Positions 1 through 9,497 are shown, counted from the first letter of the stretch. The stretch is DNA of 64,000 nucleotides from JAHDHW01 sp965220465 (GCA_965220465.1 CBDCPZ010000022.1:186001-250000); one strand, 5' to 3'. Translations and numbers: made by a program. The notes: generated by a model from the sequence alone, not told the origin.

Positions 1-2718
1 TAAGGTATTAATATCTAAAGATTTGTCAAGCGTATCAACAACTATTATGTCAAATGCAGTATAATTTCCTTCATTTTGGAATCGGATTGTATATTCAATT
101 GAATCCCCTTGAAGAGAATAATTAGAAAGATGATCTCCTAAAGGCTGTGCCATTTTATCATTCGGATCATATCCACAAAGAAGTTCTGATCGATCGCTAT
201 CTGAGTAATTTCCAGGAGTTAGAGTACCTATATAATTAAACGAAACATTTAAAAAATCAACTCCCGGAGCTTCAAGAATCAATAGGAAAGTTCTTGATTC
301 CATAAACTCCAATCCTTCGACATTCCAAGTAACTTGTCCAGAACCAGAACTAATCACCTCGGGAAAAGAATTAACATATTCGAAAACCGGGTCAAAATCT
401 AATGTCATGTCGCTATTGATTTCATTAAATCCTTCATTCCTAAATGTTACCCAAACATTGACATGTTGATTGCAAATAATCGGTCCGACCGTAACATCCA
501 TAGCGACCCCTTCAGGCATGTCATTAGACCATGCCCCAAAGTTGAGGTCTGTTACAGGATCATCTAATAAATTGAAATCCAGAATTGAATTTGAAGTATT
601 CGACCATGGATCTAAAGCCGAATATGATACTTCAAAATCACCAGGATCAGGGTAAAATGAAAATGCTCCAATTGAATTGGTAAAAGCTATTATGCTGTCT
701 GGATACAAAAAGACTTTATGATCAGGCAATCCTACATCTTCAGTAAAATCATACACACCATTTTGATTCGCATCATAATAAACTATTCCATGCGCTCCAA
801 GATTCGTATTGCTTTCTCCACAAACTTCGCCTTGTTTCAATAATGAAACACCAATATGATGTGTAAACCACACATCCCCACATCCATCAATTGTAATATT
901 TCTGTTATAGTTTGACCCAATATCCGAGTTGGTTACATTATAATAAATAAAATCAAAGCCATTCCAATATATTGCACCTCCGTTTGATGTTCCTAACCAA
1001 AAATTTCCCGATTCATCTTGTTCCATACATGTAACTCCTTCTGTAAGTGACCCAGTATCAATGTCAAAAATTTCCCAATTTGTGCCATCATATCTGAGTA
1101 AACCAATATCATGTGAAACCCAAATATTATCATTGTTATCTACATAAAGCCAACTAATAATATAATCTTCAATAGGTGAATTACTACTATCAAATACTTG
1201 CCATTCATTACCATCAAATTTAACAAGCTTACCTTCATAAGAAGAAATCCACAAATTCCCATTTGAATCAAAAGCAATGTCAAAGTTGTAATCAGAAAGA
1301 GGAGAGTTATTTTCATTATACCAAGTCCATGAAGAATTTGAATACTTTCCTAATCCATTCCAAGCACTTGCAGCCCACAAAGTTCCGTCATTTTCAAAAA
1401 GAATATCAAAAAAAGATTGACTCGACAAAAGTTCAAATGAAGCACCATTATATTTTACTAACCCTCCTCCAGGGTTTCCATTAGCTGCAAACCACAAATC
1501 ACAAGTATTGGTATCTACAGCCATTGCATATACCTCACCTGACATGCCCGTTTCAGCTGAAGAATATAAATTCCAGTTTAATCCATCAAATTTTAATAAT
1601 CCTCCAGACCCTAATCCAAGAAACCAATAATTACTATCACAATCTATCTGAACATCTGCAAAATAATTGTATCCAATTGGAAATATCTCAGTATTAAATT
1701 CCGTAAAGGATGTTTCCTCAACTTTAAAAATTCTAGCCTCAAATTGATTAACGTGAGCTGACATCCACAAATTTCCTTCATTGTCTACATGGTGTAATTC
1801 GGGTTCTGAGTATATGTAAGGAATATTTGGCAAATCATTAACGGCAAAAAAAGTCCATTCGACCCCATCATATTTCCCATACGAATAGGTAGTAGGTCCA
1901 TCTTCTATAAATTCCACCCAGATTTTTCCTGTTTCATCCTTGAAAGAATTATAACATCTACCAGGTAAATTTTCTGTTTCTACTGACCAATTATTCCCAT
2001 CATATTTTAATAGACGATAAACATTGGGATTTTGTGAAATTGATATCTGGCATAAAACCCAAAGTATCCCTTGTTGATCAATAGCAATTTTTTTAATTTG
2101 TTCTTCTTCTTGTAATATTGAATTGGAAGCATCAAATAATTCGATAACATTTTGGCCATCATATTTAACCAAAGAAAAAGCAGTTGCCACCCATAATTCA
2201 TTTGAATTAATAAAATCATAGTCATTTACTCTAGAATTGTTAACTACAGGTCCAATAGCATCATAATGGTCTATAAACATTCCATTAGCATAACTCATGA
2301 ATTTTCTGCATCCTGTACAAAAAGGCAAAAACCAAATATCATCATTTGGTGCTATTTTCAATTCCACTGTGCCTTCGATAGTGTCCCCTGTATTTGTATA
2401 ATAGAATTGTTCCCAGTTGGACCCATCATATTTGATAAGCCCTCCATTTGTCGTCCCAAACCATTTGGTTCCATCACTTGCGATGCCGATATTCTCGATT
2501 CCAGTCCCTTGCAATGGGCTATTGTATGATTGAAATGTTTCTTTGGCTCCTGTTTCGAAGTTAATTTTAACTAATCCGCCTTGAGTTGCGACCCAAACGA
2601 TTTCACCTTCTGTTTTTATGTCCCATATTAAATAATCAGTTGCAAAATTCACCCATGAATTTTGGGCCAATAAATTTGAAGCAATAAATAATAGAAATGT
2701 AATAAATGAGGCTTTCAT
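1..2718 (-). CDS. Secreted two-component-regulator propeller protein, 3' end outside the window
   Basis: The reading frame is open from ATG at 2718 to the window edge (906 codons, no stop), so the C-terminus is missing. Residues 1-19 form a signal peptide ending in LLAQN. About residues 20-600 carry many short repeats of the pattern W-F/V-G-T/A-x-x-G-G-L-V/x-K-Y-D-G-x-x-W, typical of two-component-regulator (Reg_prop) beta-propeller blades. After about residue 670 comes an SdrD-B-like segment (YYDANQNGVYDFTED), then a DUF11/conserved-repeat-like region with the GYDPNDKMAQP motif common in secreted Bacteroidota proteins. Such proteins often end in a type IX sorting domain, which would lie outside the window. 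No kinase or DNA-binding part is visible here, so I infer a cell-surface protein rather than a hybrid sensor. The function is unknown. Confidence 0.85.
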   Translation of the reverse strand, partial: MKASFITFLLFIASNLLAQNSWVNFATDYLIWDIKTEGEIVWVATQGGLVKINFETGAKETFQSYNSPLQGTGIENIGIASDGTKWFGTTNGGLIKYDGSNWEQFYYTNTGDTIEGTVELKIAPNDDIWFLPFCTGCRKFMSYANGMFIDHYDAIGPVVNNSRVNDYDFINSNELWVATAFSLVKYDGQNVIELFDASNSILQEEEQIKKIAIDQQGILWVLCQISISQNPNVYRLLKYDGNNWSVETENLPGRCYNSFKDETGKIWVEFIEDGPTTYSYGKYDGVEWTFFAVNDLPNIPYIYSEPELHHVDNEGNLWMSAHVNQFEARIFKVEETSFTEFNTEIFPIGYNYFADVQIDCDSNYWFLGLGSGGLLKFDGLNWNLYSSAETGMSGEVYAMAVDTNTCDLWFAANGNPGGGLVKYNGASFELLSSQSFFDILFENDGTLWAASAWNGLGKYSNSSWTWYNENNSPLSDYNFDIAFDSNGNLWISSYEGKLVKFDGNEWQVFDSSNSPIEDYIISWLYVDNNDNIWVSHDIGLLRYDGTNWEIFDIDTGSLTEGVTCMEQDESGNFWLGTSNGGAIYWNGFDFIYYNVTNSDIGSNYNRNITIDGCGDVWFTHHIGVSLLKQGEVCGESNTNLGAHGIVYYDANQNGVYDFTEDVGLPDHKVFLYPDSIIAFTNSIGAFSFYPDPGDFEVSYSALDPWSNTSNSILDFNLLDDPVTDLNFGAWSNDMPEGVAMDVTVGPIICNQHVNVWVTFRNEGFNEINSDMTLDFDPVFEYVNSFPEVISSGSGQVTWNVEGLEFMESRTFLLILEAPGVDFLNVSFNYIGTLTPGNYSDSDRSELLCGYDPNDKMAQPLGDHLSNYSLQGDSIEYTIRFQNEGNYTAFDIIVVDTLDKSLDINTL

Positions 2719-2792
2719 AAGCTCTAGATTTGAAAGATGAGTAATCCTAAGTTCAAAAGAGTTAGATCAGAGCTGCGGTTTAACTAAATCTA

Positions 2793-2822
2793 CAAACCTA
2801 TTGTTAGAAAACAAACAAACAA
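2793..2822 (-). promoter_or_regulatory. Bacteroidota-type promoter of the propeller gene
   Basis: On the minus strand a TAGGTTTG -7 box (2800-2793, matching TAnnTTTG) lies 19 bases downstream of TTG (2822-2820). The ATG at 2718 is about 70 bases further on. This is a match to the Bacteroidota consensus only. Confidence 0.45.
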
Positions 2823-2884
2823 TTTAGTTATTGTCACCTTTTTTACAGATTTTATCTGGAAATTGTATTGTTTCGAAAAAACAA

Positions 2885-2915
2885 CAAAAAAAGGCTGTCA
2901 AAATTTGACAGCCTT
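2885..2915 (-). terminator. Rho-independent terminator behind tRNA-Phe
   Basis: There is a perfect inverted repeat, AAGGCTGTCAAA (2891-2902) and TTTGACAGCCTT (2904-2915), starting three bases after the tRNA 3' end. On the minus strand it is followed by a run of T (2892-2886). Confidence 0.85.
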
Positions 2916-2917
2916 CG

Positions 2918-2990
2918 TGGTACCTCCAGGAATCGAACCAGGGACACATGGATTTTCAGTCCATTGCTCTACCGACTGAGCTAAGGTACC
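2918..2990 (-). tRNA. tRNA-Phe (GAA anticodon)
   Basis: This is a 73-nt cloverleaf on the minus strand. The acceptor arms are GGTACCT and AGGTACC, the D-loop sequence is AGCTCAGTCGGTAGAGC, the anticodon loop CTGAAAA gives anticodon GAA, and the T-arm is CTGGTTCGATTCCTG. The discriminator base is A and CCA is not encoded (the next bases are CG). It is a lone tRNA with its own terminator. Confidence 0.97.
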
Positions 2991-3141
2991 GGTTGATGCT
3001 TTTTTAAAGCGACTGCAAATTTATACCGTTTTTTTCTATTGAACAAGACATAAGGAATGAATTTTAAATTTAATTTTGCAAATACGTTTTCAGTAAAGTG
3101 TATCTTTTGACTTTTTCTCAATTAAATTGATAAAAAACCCG

Positions 3142-4005
3142 ATGTTTTCTAAGTTCCTTTCTTTCCCATTTGTGATTACCCTTCTTGTTTGTTTGTATTA
3201 TACTTGGGAAGGCGACCTTAGCCCAATCTATATTGTTCCTAACGTAGTAATTCTTGCTTCAATATTTGTGCTAAGCCCCCAGATTGACTGGCTTTGGTAT
3301 CAAAAAAATCCACCTGAAATGGATAGAAGACTACGAGCGTTTTTAGAAAAAGTATTTCCTTATTATCAAAATTTATCGCAAAAAGAAAAGGAAAGATTTC
3401 GAATTCGAGTCTCATTGTATATCATTGCAACCCAGTATATGCCGAAAGCAATGGAACATGTTCCGGATGATATTAAAGGTGTAATTGCTGCAAATATTGT
3501 CATGCTAACTTTTGGTCAAAAAGATTACAGGCTCTCTAATTTTGAAAAAATTGTCGTTTATCCACATCCATTTCCCTCTCCTCAATACCCAAAACATTTC
3601 CACAGTTCAGAAATTTTTGAGGAAGATGGCGTCATTTTATTTTCTGTAGAGCACCTTCTTCCTGGTATTACGCACCGAAACCAATTTTATAATATTGTGC
3701 TACACGAATATGCGAAAATATTTATGTTAACTTATCCTGATTACCATTATCCTAAAATTGATGGTGCCGTCGCTGTGCAGCTTGAAAAAATCAGCGGTTT
3801 TAAAAATGAAAAAGTACAGGATTTCATTGGCCTTCCGATGCTTGAGCCCTCACTGCTTGCTATCAATTACTTCTTCACGTTTCCACAAAAATTCAAAAAC
3901 GAATTACCGGAAATATTTGATAATTACCTGAATATTTTCAATCAAAATCCTTTGAATTATCAATATCCGGTTGTCAATAATGAAAAAAGAGGACACGGAA
4001 TTTAG
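3142..4005 (+). CDS. MtfA/M90-like membrane protein with a degenerate zinc motif
   Basis: About 287 residues. Two hydrophobic segments near the N-terminus (about residues 8-21 and 31-47) are followed by a soluble domain that resembles the MtfA (peptidase M90) family in length and layout, including the conserved stretch before the catalytic helix. In active MtfA proteins the helix reads HEFAHxxD. Here the corresponding site reads HEYAKIFML (His193-Glu194, then Lys197 when counted from the upstream TTG), so the second zinc-binding His is replaced by Lys. It is probably not a working metallopeptidase of this type. I start at ATG 3142 rather than in-frame TTG 3127. A TAATTTTG -7-like box lies at 3071-3078. 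The family assignment is moderate. Confidence 0.6.
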   Translation: MFSKFLSFPFVITLLVCLYYTWEGDLSPIYIVPNVVILASIFVLSPQIDWLWYQKNPPEMDRRLRAFLEKVFPYYQNLSQKEKERFRIRVSLYIIATQYMPKAMEHVPDDIKGVIAANIVMLTFGQKDYRLSNFEKIVVYPHPFPSPQYPKHFHSSEIFEEDGVILFSVEHLLPGITHRNQFYNIVLHEYAKIFMLTYPDYHYPKIDGAVAVQLEKISGFKNEKVQDFIGLPMLEPSLLAINYFFTFPQKFKNELPEIFDNYLNIFNQNPLNYQYPVVNNEKRGHGI

Positions 4006-4067
4006 CATGCATTTGGTTTGTAAGTCTGCATAAAAATAGCGAGATTGGAGACACAAAATTTCTTAAA

Positions 4068-4556
4068 ATGCTTTTTAAAACTTACCTCTCGTCACCTCTG
4101 GGTTATTTCGAAATCAGCGGCACAGATAACGGTGTTCAAGCTATTAAAAAAGTTGAAGCTTCGGAAGAAGAAAAAGCTGATTTACCAATTTGCTTAATCG
4201 AATGCAAACAACAACTTCAGGAATATTTTGAGCGAAAGCGAGAGCATTTTAAAATAAAAATTGACTGGGGTGAAGCCTCAGATTTTTACAAAAGCGTTTG
4301 GGAAGAATTGCTGCGAATCCCATACGGCCACACTACTTCGTATTCTGCGATCGCAGAAAAATTAGGCGATCCAAAAAAAGTCCGCGCTGTCGGACAAGCC
4401 AATGGCAGTAATCCGATAACCATCATTGTTCCCTGCCATCGTGTAATTGCCAAAAACGGAGATCTTCAAGGATATTTTTATGGTCTTGATATGAAACGCA
4501 AATTGCTCGAACTAGAAAATCCACTGAGTTTCGCCAGCCAAGGCTCCCTTTTTTAG
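4068..4556 (+). CDS. ogt: Methylated-DNA--protein-cysteine S-methyltransferase
   Basis: 162 residues, the normal length for Ogt. The protein repairs O6-alkylguanine in DNA by transferring the alkyl group to its own cysteine, a suicide reaction. The active-site motif IIVPCHRVI is present with Cys123. The winged-helix DNA-binding part precedes it (IPYGHTTSYSAIAEKLG, about residues 84-100), including the conserved RAVGQANGSNP segment, and the usual GY..G...K..LL.LE tail follows. The gene lies 62 bases after the M90-like gene on the same strand. Confidence 0.93.
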   Translation: MLFKTYLSSPLGYFEISGTDNGVQAIKKVEASEEEKADLPICLIECKQQLQEYFERKREHFKIKIDWGEASDFYKSVWEELLRIPYGHTTSYSAIAEKLGDPKKVRAVGQANGSNPITIIVPCHRVIAKNGDLQGYFYGLDMKRKLLELENPLSFASQGSLF

Positions 4557-4597
4557 TATCTTCTTCATTATTTTAAGATTTACAAACTTAAAGTTTG

Positions 4598-5617
4598 ATG
4601 CGACCTTGTTCCATAGTTTTACTTTTTTTCTTTTACCAAATAACAGTTACTCAAGCTCAGATTAATGATAATAGTGATTTTGAATCACTGGTCAAATTAA
4701 GCCTTTCTCTTTCGGAAAAATCCATTTATTTAGCCAACTTTGATGAGGCTGAAAAGTATGTTCAGATTTCTCATTTTGAAAAGTTTGAAATGTATCAGCC
4801 CAAACATCAACTGGCACTTATAATTCAAACTCAAAGAATCAAATCTTTTAAAAACCGAATTAAAAACATCAAGGTAGATCAAAAGAAGGAATTAGAATTT
4901 CTTCTGGATTTACAACCAATTTTGGAAACCATCAATGATAAAAACACGATTGGCGATTATTACTCCTTACTCGCTTCGGGTTACTTTTCGAATAAAGAAA
5001 ACGATCTTGCTTTTCATTATTTTGACAAAGCAATGCAATCATTCAATGAAATAAGAAATTTTTATAAGATAGCTCAGACAAGACCCTCCATCTTATCTTT
5101 AAAACAAACCATTTTGCAGAGAGAAAAGAATGACGAAGCACTAAAGTCAATGGTTTCTGAATTTGAAAAAGAAATTGAGTTTGCAAAAAAACATGAAAAT
5201 ATATATGCTTTGTCTTTTAACACTCGTCACTTGGCACAAATATATTTGCGGCAAATAAAAGATTATGAAAAAGCAAAAAAACTTTTCGAGTACTCTTTAG
5301 CTTTACGGGAAGAAATTGGGTTTAAGCCATATCTTCCGGCGTCGTATTTCTCATTGGGTGAAGTCGCTGAAAAAATGAAAGATGATGATGAAGCAATCAA
5401 AATTTATAAAAAATCTTTCGAATTAGCAGATGAAATTTCCTTTGTTCGGTATCAGTATATTGCACGAATTAAAATTGCTGAAATATTTCAACAACAAGTC
5501 GACATAAACAAAGCAAAGTCATTTTATATTGATGCTTTGAAATCCGCTTCTTCGAATGGTTATTTAACTGGAATCGATGAAGCACTACAGAAAATTGAAG
5601 CTTTGGAAGACAATTAA
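4598..5617 (+). CDS. Secreted TPR-repeat protein
   Basis: About 339 residues with a signal peptide (MRPCSIVLLFFFYQITVTQAQ). The rest is predicted helical, with tetratricopeptide-like repeats clearest at about residues 125-160, 210-250 and 250-325 (for example ASYFSLGEVAEKMKDDDEAIKIYKKSFELA). It is probably a periplasmic protein-interaction scaffold. No enzymatic or signalling domain is visible. TTG at 4595 sits directly before the ATG, and I use the ATG. The next gene begins 7 bases after the stop, suggesting co-transcription with the thioredoxin-fold protein. Confidence 0.75.
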   Translation: MRPCSIVLLFFFYQITVTQAQINDNSDFESLVKLSLSLSEKSIYLANFDEAEKYVQISHFEKFEMYQPKHQLALIIQTQRIKSFKNRIKNIKVDQKKELEFLLDLQPILETINDKNTIGDYYSLLASGYFSNKENDLAFHYFDKAMQSFNEIRNFYKIAQTRPSILSLKQTILQREKNDEALKSMVSEFEKEIEFAKKHENIYALSFNTRHLAQIYLRQIKDYEKAKKLFEYSLALREEIGFKPYLPASYFSLGEVAEKMKDDDEAIKIYKKSFELADEISFVRYQYIARIKIAEIFQQQVDINKAKSFYIDALKSASSNGYLTGIDEALQKIEALEDN

Positions 5618-5624
5618 AAAATTT

Positions 5625-6308
5625 ATGCTGAGATTTATTTTTTCCATAATTTTAGTTTTATACTTTAATCTATCAATGATGGCCCAAACAAAATTGATTT
5701 ATGTCGCCGATCCAATGTGCTCCTGGTGTTACGGCTTCGCAAATGAACTATCCAAAGCTCTTGTAAATTTAGAAGATAAAGTAGAATTTCAACTTGTTAT
5801 GGGAGGTTTACGGCCTTACAATACCGAAACCATAAAGGATATTGGTGATTTTTTAAAAGATCACTGGAAGCATGTGGAAGAACGAAGCAGTCGTGAATTT
5901 AATTACGATATTTTAAAAGACAACGCTTTTGTTTACGATACAGAGCCACCATCTCGAGCAGTTTTGGTGATGAGAAAGTTAAAGCCTGAACAAGAATTCG
6001 CTTTTTTTAAAGCCATCCAAACGGCTTTTTATGCTGAAAACAAAAATACCAACGAAGTCGAAACCTATCTTGATCTAGTGGAGAAATTTGGTGTTGATCC
6101 CAATAAATTCAAAGTCCTTTTCGAGTCTGAGGAAATGAAACAAGCCATTAAAAAAGATTTTGAAAAGGCAGCTGCATTAGGTATAAGAGGTTTTCCTTCT
6201 GTAGTCTTACAGGACGGAGATAAGTATTTTCTTATTTCAAATGGTTATACCACTGCCAAAAATATCGAAGCTAATGTAATTCAGCAGCTTGAGCTCGTTA
6301 ACAAATAA
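5625..6308 (+). CDS. DsbA/FrnE-like thioredoxin-fold protein
   Basis: 227 residues from ATG 5625. An upstream in-frame ATG at 5577 would overlap the preceding gene and precede the signal peptide, so I reject it. Residues 1-20 form a signal peptide ending in MMAQ. The redox motif CSWC (Cys32-Cys35) follows the first strand as DPMCSWCYGF, and a cis-Pro loop reads IRGFPSVV near residue 190. The insert between them is helical, as in the DsbA/2-hydroxychromene-2-carboxylate isomerase superfamily. Proteins of this FrnE-like group act as disulfide oxidoreductases, and the export signal points to the cell envelope. The substrate is unknown. Confidence 0.82.
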   Translation: MLRFIFSIILVLYFNLSMMAQTKLIYVADPMCSWCYGFANELSKALVNLEDKVEFQLVMGGLRPYNTETIKDIGDFLKDHWKHVEERSSREFNYDILKDNAFVYDTEPPSRAVLVMRKLKPEQEFAFFKAIQTAFYAENKNTNEVETYLDLVEKFGVDPNKFKVLFESEEMKQAIKKDFEKAAALGIRGFPSVVLQDGDKYFLISNGYTTAKNIEANVIQQLELVNK

Positions 6309-6347
6309 TTGTCTAAAACAACTTCTTTAATAAACCCTTCAAATTAA

Positions 6348-7385
6348 ATGTACGTACGGAAAAATTTTACACTTTTTGGAATTCTCCAATTCACTGGTAT
6401 TCACATTATTTGGTTAACTGCCTGGGCAGCATTCGTGGTGTTTTTGCATGAATATTTTCATAAATATTGGATTTCAATTCCCTGGCTCCCTTTATCAATT
6501 ATAGGTACTGCAGTTGCATTTTATGTGGGTTTTAAAAACAATAGTGCTTATGACCGAATGTGGGAAGCACGTAAAATTTGGGGCGGAATAGTAAATAGCA
6601 GTCGCATGTGGGGAACGACTTTGAAAAGCTATGTTACCAATCAATTCACACAGATAGATGTACCTAAACCAGAGCTTTACAACATCCATAAAAATTTGAT
6701 TTACAGGCATATGGCTTGGCTTTATGCTTTGAGAAGTCAATTGCTCATTCCAACCCAATGGGAGCATTTGAGCGGCAATAAGTATAAAAGAAAGTTTTTC
6801 GAACAGAGAATGAAATCTTATGGAATCGGATTGTATGCCGATGAAGTCACTCAATTGGAATTAACTACTTTTTTAGAAAAAGAAGAACACGATAAGGTCA
6901 TTAATTTTCAAAATACAGCGACTCAAATCATCGACAATCAATCACAGGCGTTACAACAACTTAGAGAAAAAGACCTAATTGATGACTTTCGCCACATGGA
7001 GCTCCAAAATATTCTGAATGAGTTTTACACACATCAGGGCAAATGCGAGCGCATCAAAAAATATCCTTTGCCACGGCAATACGGATCGTTCAGTTTCGTA
7101 TTTGTTGGCATTTTCGTTTTTCTACTTCCTTTTGGTTTCATTCCCGAATTTCACAAATTGGGTGAATTCGGCGCTTGGTATTCTATTCCTTTCACAGTTT
7201 TGGTGGGCTGGGTTTATGTCGTGATGGAATTGATTGGCGACTACAGCGAAAATCCGTTTGAAGGGCTTGGAAATGATATCCCGATGTTGTCACTTTGTAG
7301 GGTCATCGAAATCGATTTAAGGGAAATGTTGGGCGAGTCAGAATTACCTCCAGCCATCAAACCCGTTAATGATGTATTAATGTAA
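6348..7385 (+). CDS. Bestrophin-family anion channel
   Basis: 345 residues, close to the usual bacterial bestrophin (UPF0187/RFP-TM) length of about 300-330. Family signatures visible are VGFKNNSAYDRMWEARKIWGG near residues 61-81 (the N-A-Y-x-R-x-W-E-A-R motif), a long central helical region, a membrane segment at about residues 246-265, and the conserved C-terminal DYSENPFEGLGNDIPMLSLCR block (about residues 299-319). Bestrophins form pentameric chloride-permeable channels in the inner membrane. The gene stands between the DsbA-like gene and kynureninase, with no obvious functional link. Confidence 0.88.
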   Translation: MYVRKNFTLFGILQFTGIHIIWLTAWAAFVVFLHEYFHKYWISIPWLPLSIIGTAVAFYVGFKNNSAYDRMWEARKIWGGIVNSSRMWGTTLKSYVTNQFTQIDVPKPELYNIHKNLIYRHMAWLYALRSQLLIPTQWEHLSGNKYKRKFFEQRMKSYGIGLYADEVTQLELTTFLEKEEHDKVINFQNTATQIIDNQSQALQQLREKDLIDDFRHMELQNILNEFYTHQGKCERIKKYPLPRQYGSFSFVFVGIFVFLLPFGFIPEFHKLGEFGAWYSIPFTVLVGWVYVVMELIGDYSENPFEGLGNDIPMLSLCRVIEIDLREMLGESELPPAIKPVNDVLM

Positions 7386-7398
7386 AATCATTTTTTAA

Positions 7399-7432
7399 TT
7401 GCACTCCTTTATTAAACAAAAACATATTTTTG
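7399..7432 (+). promoter_or_regulatory. Likely promoter of kynureninase
   Basis: A TATTTTTG -7 box (7425-7432) lies 23 bases after TTG (7399-7401) and 16 bases before the start codon at 7449. The -7 box fits the Bacteroidota consensus TAnnTTTG. The spacing is slightly long. Confidence 0.4.
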
Positions 7433-7448
7433 CTGGAAAATAACATTC

Positions 7449-8729
7449 ATGCATTACGAAAACAGTTTGTCATTTGCCCAAAAATTGGATCAACAAGATC
7501 CTTTAAAAAGCTATCGGGAGCAATTTCATTTTCCACAACATGACGGAAAAGATGTAGTTTACCTTTGTGGAAATTCCCTTGGTCTACAACCTAAATCAAT
7601 AAAAAATGCTTTGCTGGCGGAGTTGGATCAATGGAAAACCTACGGCGTCGAAGGACACTTTAAAGGAGAGATGCCCTGGATGTATTATCATAAATTTCTT
7701 ACTCAACAATCCGCTAATCTTGTTGGTGCCAAGCCAGAGGAAGTCGTGGTGATGAACACTCTGACTACTAATCTGCACCTAATGATGGTTTCTTTTTATC
7801 GCCCGACAAAAGAACGGTTCAAAATCATCATGGAGGGCGGCGCTTTTCCGTCAGATCAGTATGCTGTTGAAAGCCAGGTTAGATTTCACGGTTTTGACCC
7901 GGAAGATGCAATCGTTGAAGTACATCCAAGAAATGGCGAAACAACCCTTCGAACGGAAGACATTATTGAAACCATTAAAAAAAATGGCGATCAAACGGCC
8001 TTGGTTATGTTTGGCGGTGTCAATTATTTCACCGGACAATGGTATGATTTGAAATCAATCACTGAAGCAGGGCATTCCATAGGCGCCAATGTTGGATTTG
8101 ATCTCGCCCACGCAGCCGGAAATGTTGTGCTCAAATTGCACGACTGGAAAGTTGATTTTGCTGTTTGGTGCAGTTATAAATATTTGAATTCAGGGCCTGG
8201 CGGGCCAAGTGGTGCTTTTGTCCATGAAAAGCATGGTAAAAACCCGGAGTTGCCACGTTTTGCTGGTTGGTGGGGCCATGATGAGGGAAGCCGTTTTTTG
8301 ATGAAAAAAGGCTTTATTCCAATGAAAGGAGCATCAGGATGGCAATTGAGCAATGCACAGATTTTCAGTTGTGCGGCACATAAAGCCAGTTTAGATATTT
8401 TTGATGAAGTCGGTATGGAAACTTTACGCAAAAAAAGTGAACTGCTAACCGGGTTTATGGAATTTCTAATTAATGAAGCCAATCAATCAGGTTACCATTT
8501 TAATATTATCACACCTAAAAATCCAAAAGACCGCGGGTGCCAATTGTCTATAATTACTGATGAAACAGGTAAGGCGTTATTTGATTATTTAACGGAAAAT
8601 GGAGTAATCGCAGATTGGCGGGAAGACAATTTGTATGGTAAAAACGGAGGCGTGATCAGAGTAGCTGCTGTGCCACTTTACAACAGCTTTGAAGATGTTT
8701 TTCACTTTGTGGAAATGTTGAAAAGATAA
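7449..8729 (+). CDS. kynU: Kynureninase
   Basis: 426 residues, the usual length. This PLP-dependent enzyme cleaves L-kynurenine to anthranilate and alanine (or 3-hydroxykynurenine to 3-hydroxyanthranilate) in tryptophan breakdown. Visible family blocks are YLCGNSLGLQPKS (about 38-50), the substrate loop GHFKGEMPWMYYH (69-81), VMNTLTTNLHLMM (101-113), the PLP Asp in GFDLAHAAGN and the PLP Lys244 in WCSYKYLNSGPGG, followed by GWWGH. No other kynurenine-pathway gene (TDO, formamidase, KMO or HAAO) lies in the window. Confidence 0.95.
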   Translation: MHYENSLSFAQKLDQQDPLKSYREQFHFPQHDGKDVVYLCGNSLGLQPKSIKNALLAELDQWKTYGVEGHFKGEMPWMYYHKFLTQQSANLVGAKPEEVVVMNTLTTNLHLMMVSFYRPTKERFKIIMEGGAFPSDQYAVESQVRFHGFDPEDAIVEVHPRNGETTLRTEDIIETIKKNGDQTALVMFGGVNYFTGQWYDLKSITEAGHSIGANVGFDLAHAAGNVVLKLHDWKVDFAVWCSYKYLNSGPGGPSGAFVHEKHGKNPELPRFAGWWGHDEGSRFLMKKGFIPMKGASGWQLSNAQIFSCAAHKASLDIFDEVGMETLRKKSELLTGFMEFLINEANQSGYHFNIITPKNPKDRGCQLSIITDETGKALFDYLTENGVIADWREDNLYGKNGGVIRVAAVPLYNSFEDVFHFVEMLKR

Positions 8730-8738
8730 ACCTAAGGA

Positions 8739-9497
8739 CTATTCCTCAACGATTTCAAAAACTTTTTCAACCTCTATAAATTCGCCCTTCTCCTGAACTA
8801 CCGCAACAATGGAAAACGTGCCTCCAGCTTTGATCCTCCCGATCATTTTTTCGACTTTGCTGTTTATTGAACCATTGCATTTTTCCTGTAGAAAAGTCCT
8901 TTTCCGCTCGTAAGAAAAAATAAGTTCAGAAAAGCGCAAATCATTGCCATGCTGATCTCTGACCATCACTTTTTTGTTGAGGTTATTTTGTATTTGAGCA
9001 ACAGTTACTCGCTTTGCAGCAAGCCCGCCCCAGTTAATTTGGTAAGTGGAAGCTTTGTCGGACTGATCATCTTTCAAATAAAAATGAATAGGAATATTTA
9101 GCTGGACTTTCACTGGTTGTCCCTGATTAACTGCAGGTTCCCACCTTGGCATATTTTGAATCACCCGAAGCGCTTCCTTTCCGCAAGCCTCATTAATATC
9201 TTTAAGTAAAGAAGCCCTGGAAACATATCCGTTTTCATTTATATCAAAATTGACATAAACCGTTCCCTGAATACCCGCAGTTTGTGCAGATTGAGGGTAT
9301 TTTAAATTATTAGCAATATATTTTACAAGGGCTTGGTTGGAGCAATTGCGCTTTTCTTCCGAGTCATTTTTTAAATGTCCGCAGCCCGGGAAATAAGGCA
9401 TCCGCTCAGCTTCAGTCAAACTGCCATCGTCCGTCTGAGCAAATGCAAAACCAAAACAAAGAATTAAACAGAATGTAAATAAGTAATTTTTTAGCAT
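8739..9497 (-). CDS. Periplasmic protein with a TonB C-terminal domain
   Basis: 252 residues with a signal peptide (residues 1-20, ending FGFAFAQ) instead of the usual TonB membrane anchor. About residues 60-138 form a TonB_C domain: YPQSAQTAGIQGTVYVNFDINENGYVS, then EALRVIQNMPRWEPAVNQGQPVKVQLNIPIHF. The remaining C-terminal 110 residues do not match anything I know. Stand-alone secreted TonB_C proteins are common in Bacteroidota and usually lack a proven role in energy transfer. The gene converges with kynU, 9 bases apart. Confidence 0.8.
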   Translation of the reverse strand: MLKNYLFTFCLILCFGFAFAQTDDGSLTEAERMPYFPGCGHLKNDSEEKRNCSNQALVKYIANNLKYPQSAQTAGIQGTVYVNFDINENGYVSRASLLKDINEACGKEALRVIQNMPRWEPAVNQGQPVKVQLNIPIHFYLKDDQSDKASTYQINWGGLAAKRVTVAQIQNNLNKKVMVRDQHGNDLRFSELIFSYERKRTFLQEKCNGSINSKVEKMIGRIKAGGTFSIVAVVQEKGEFIEVEKVFEIVEE

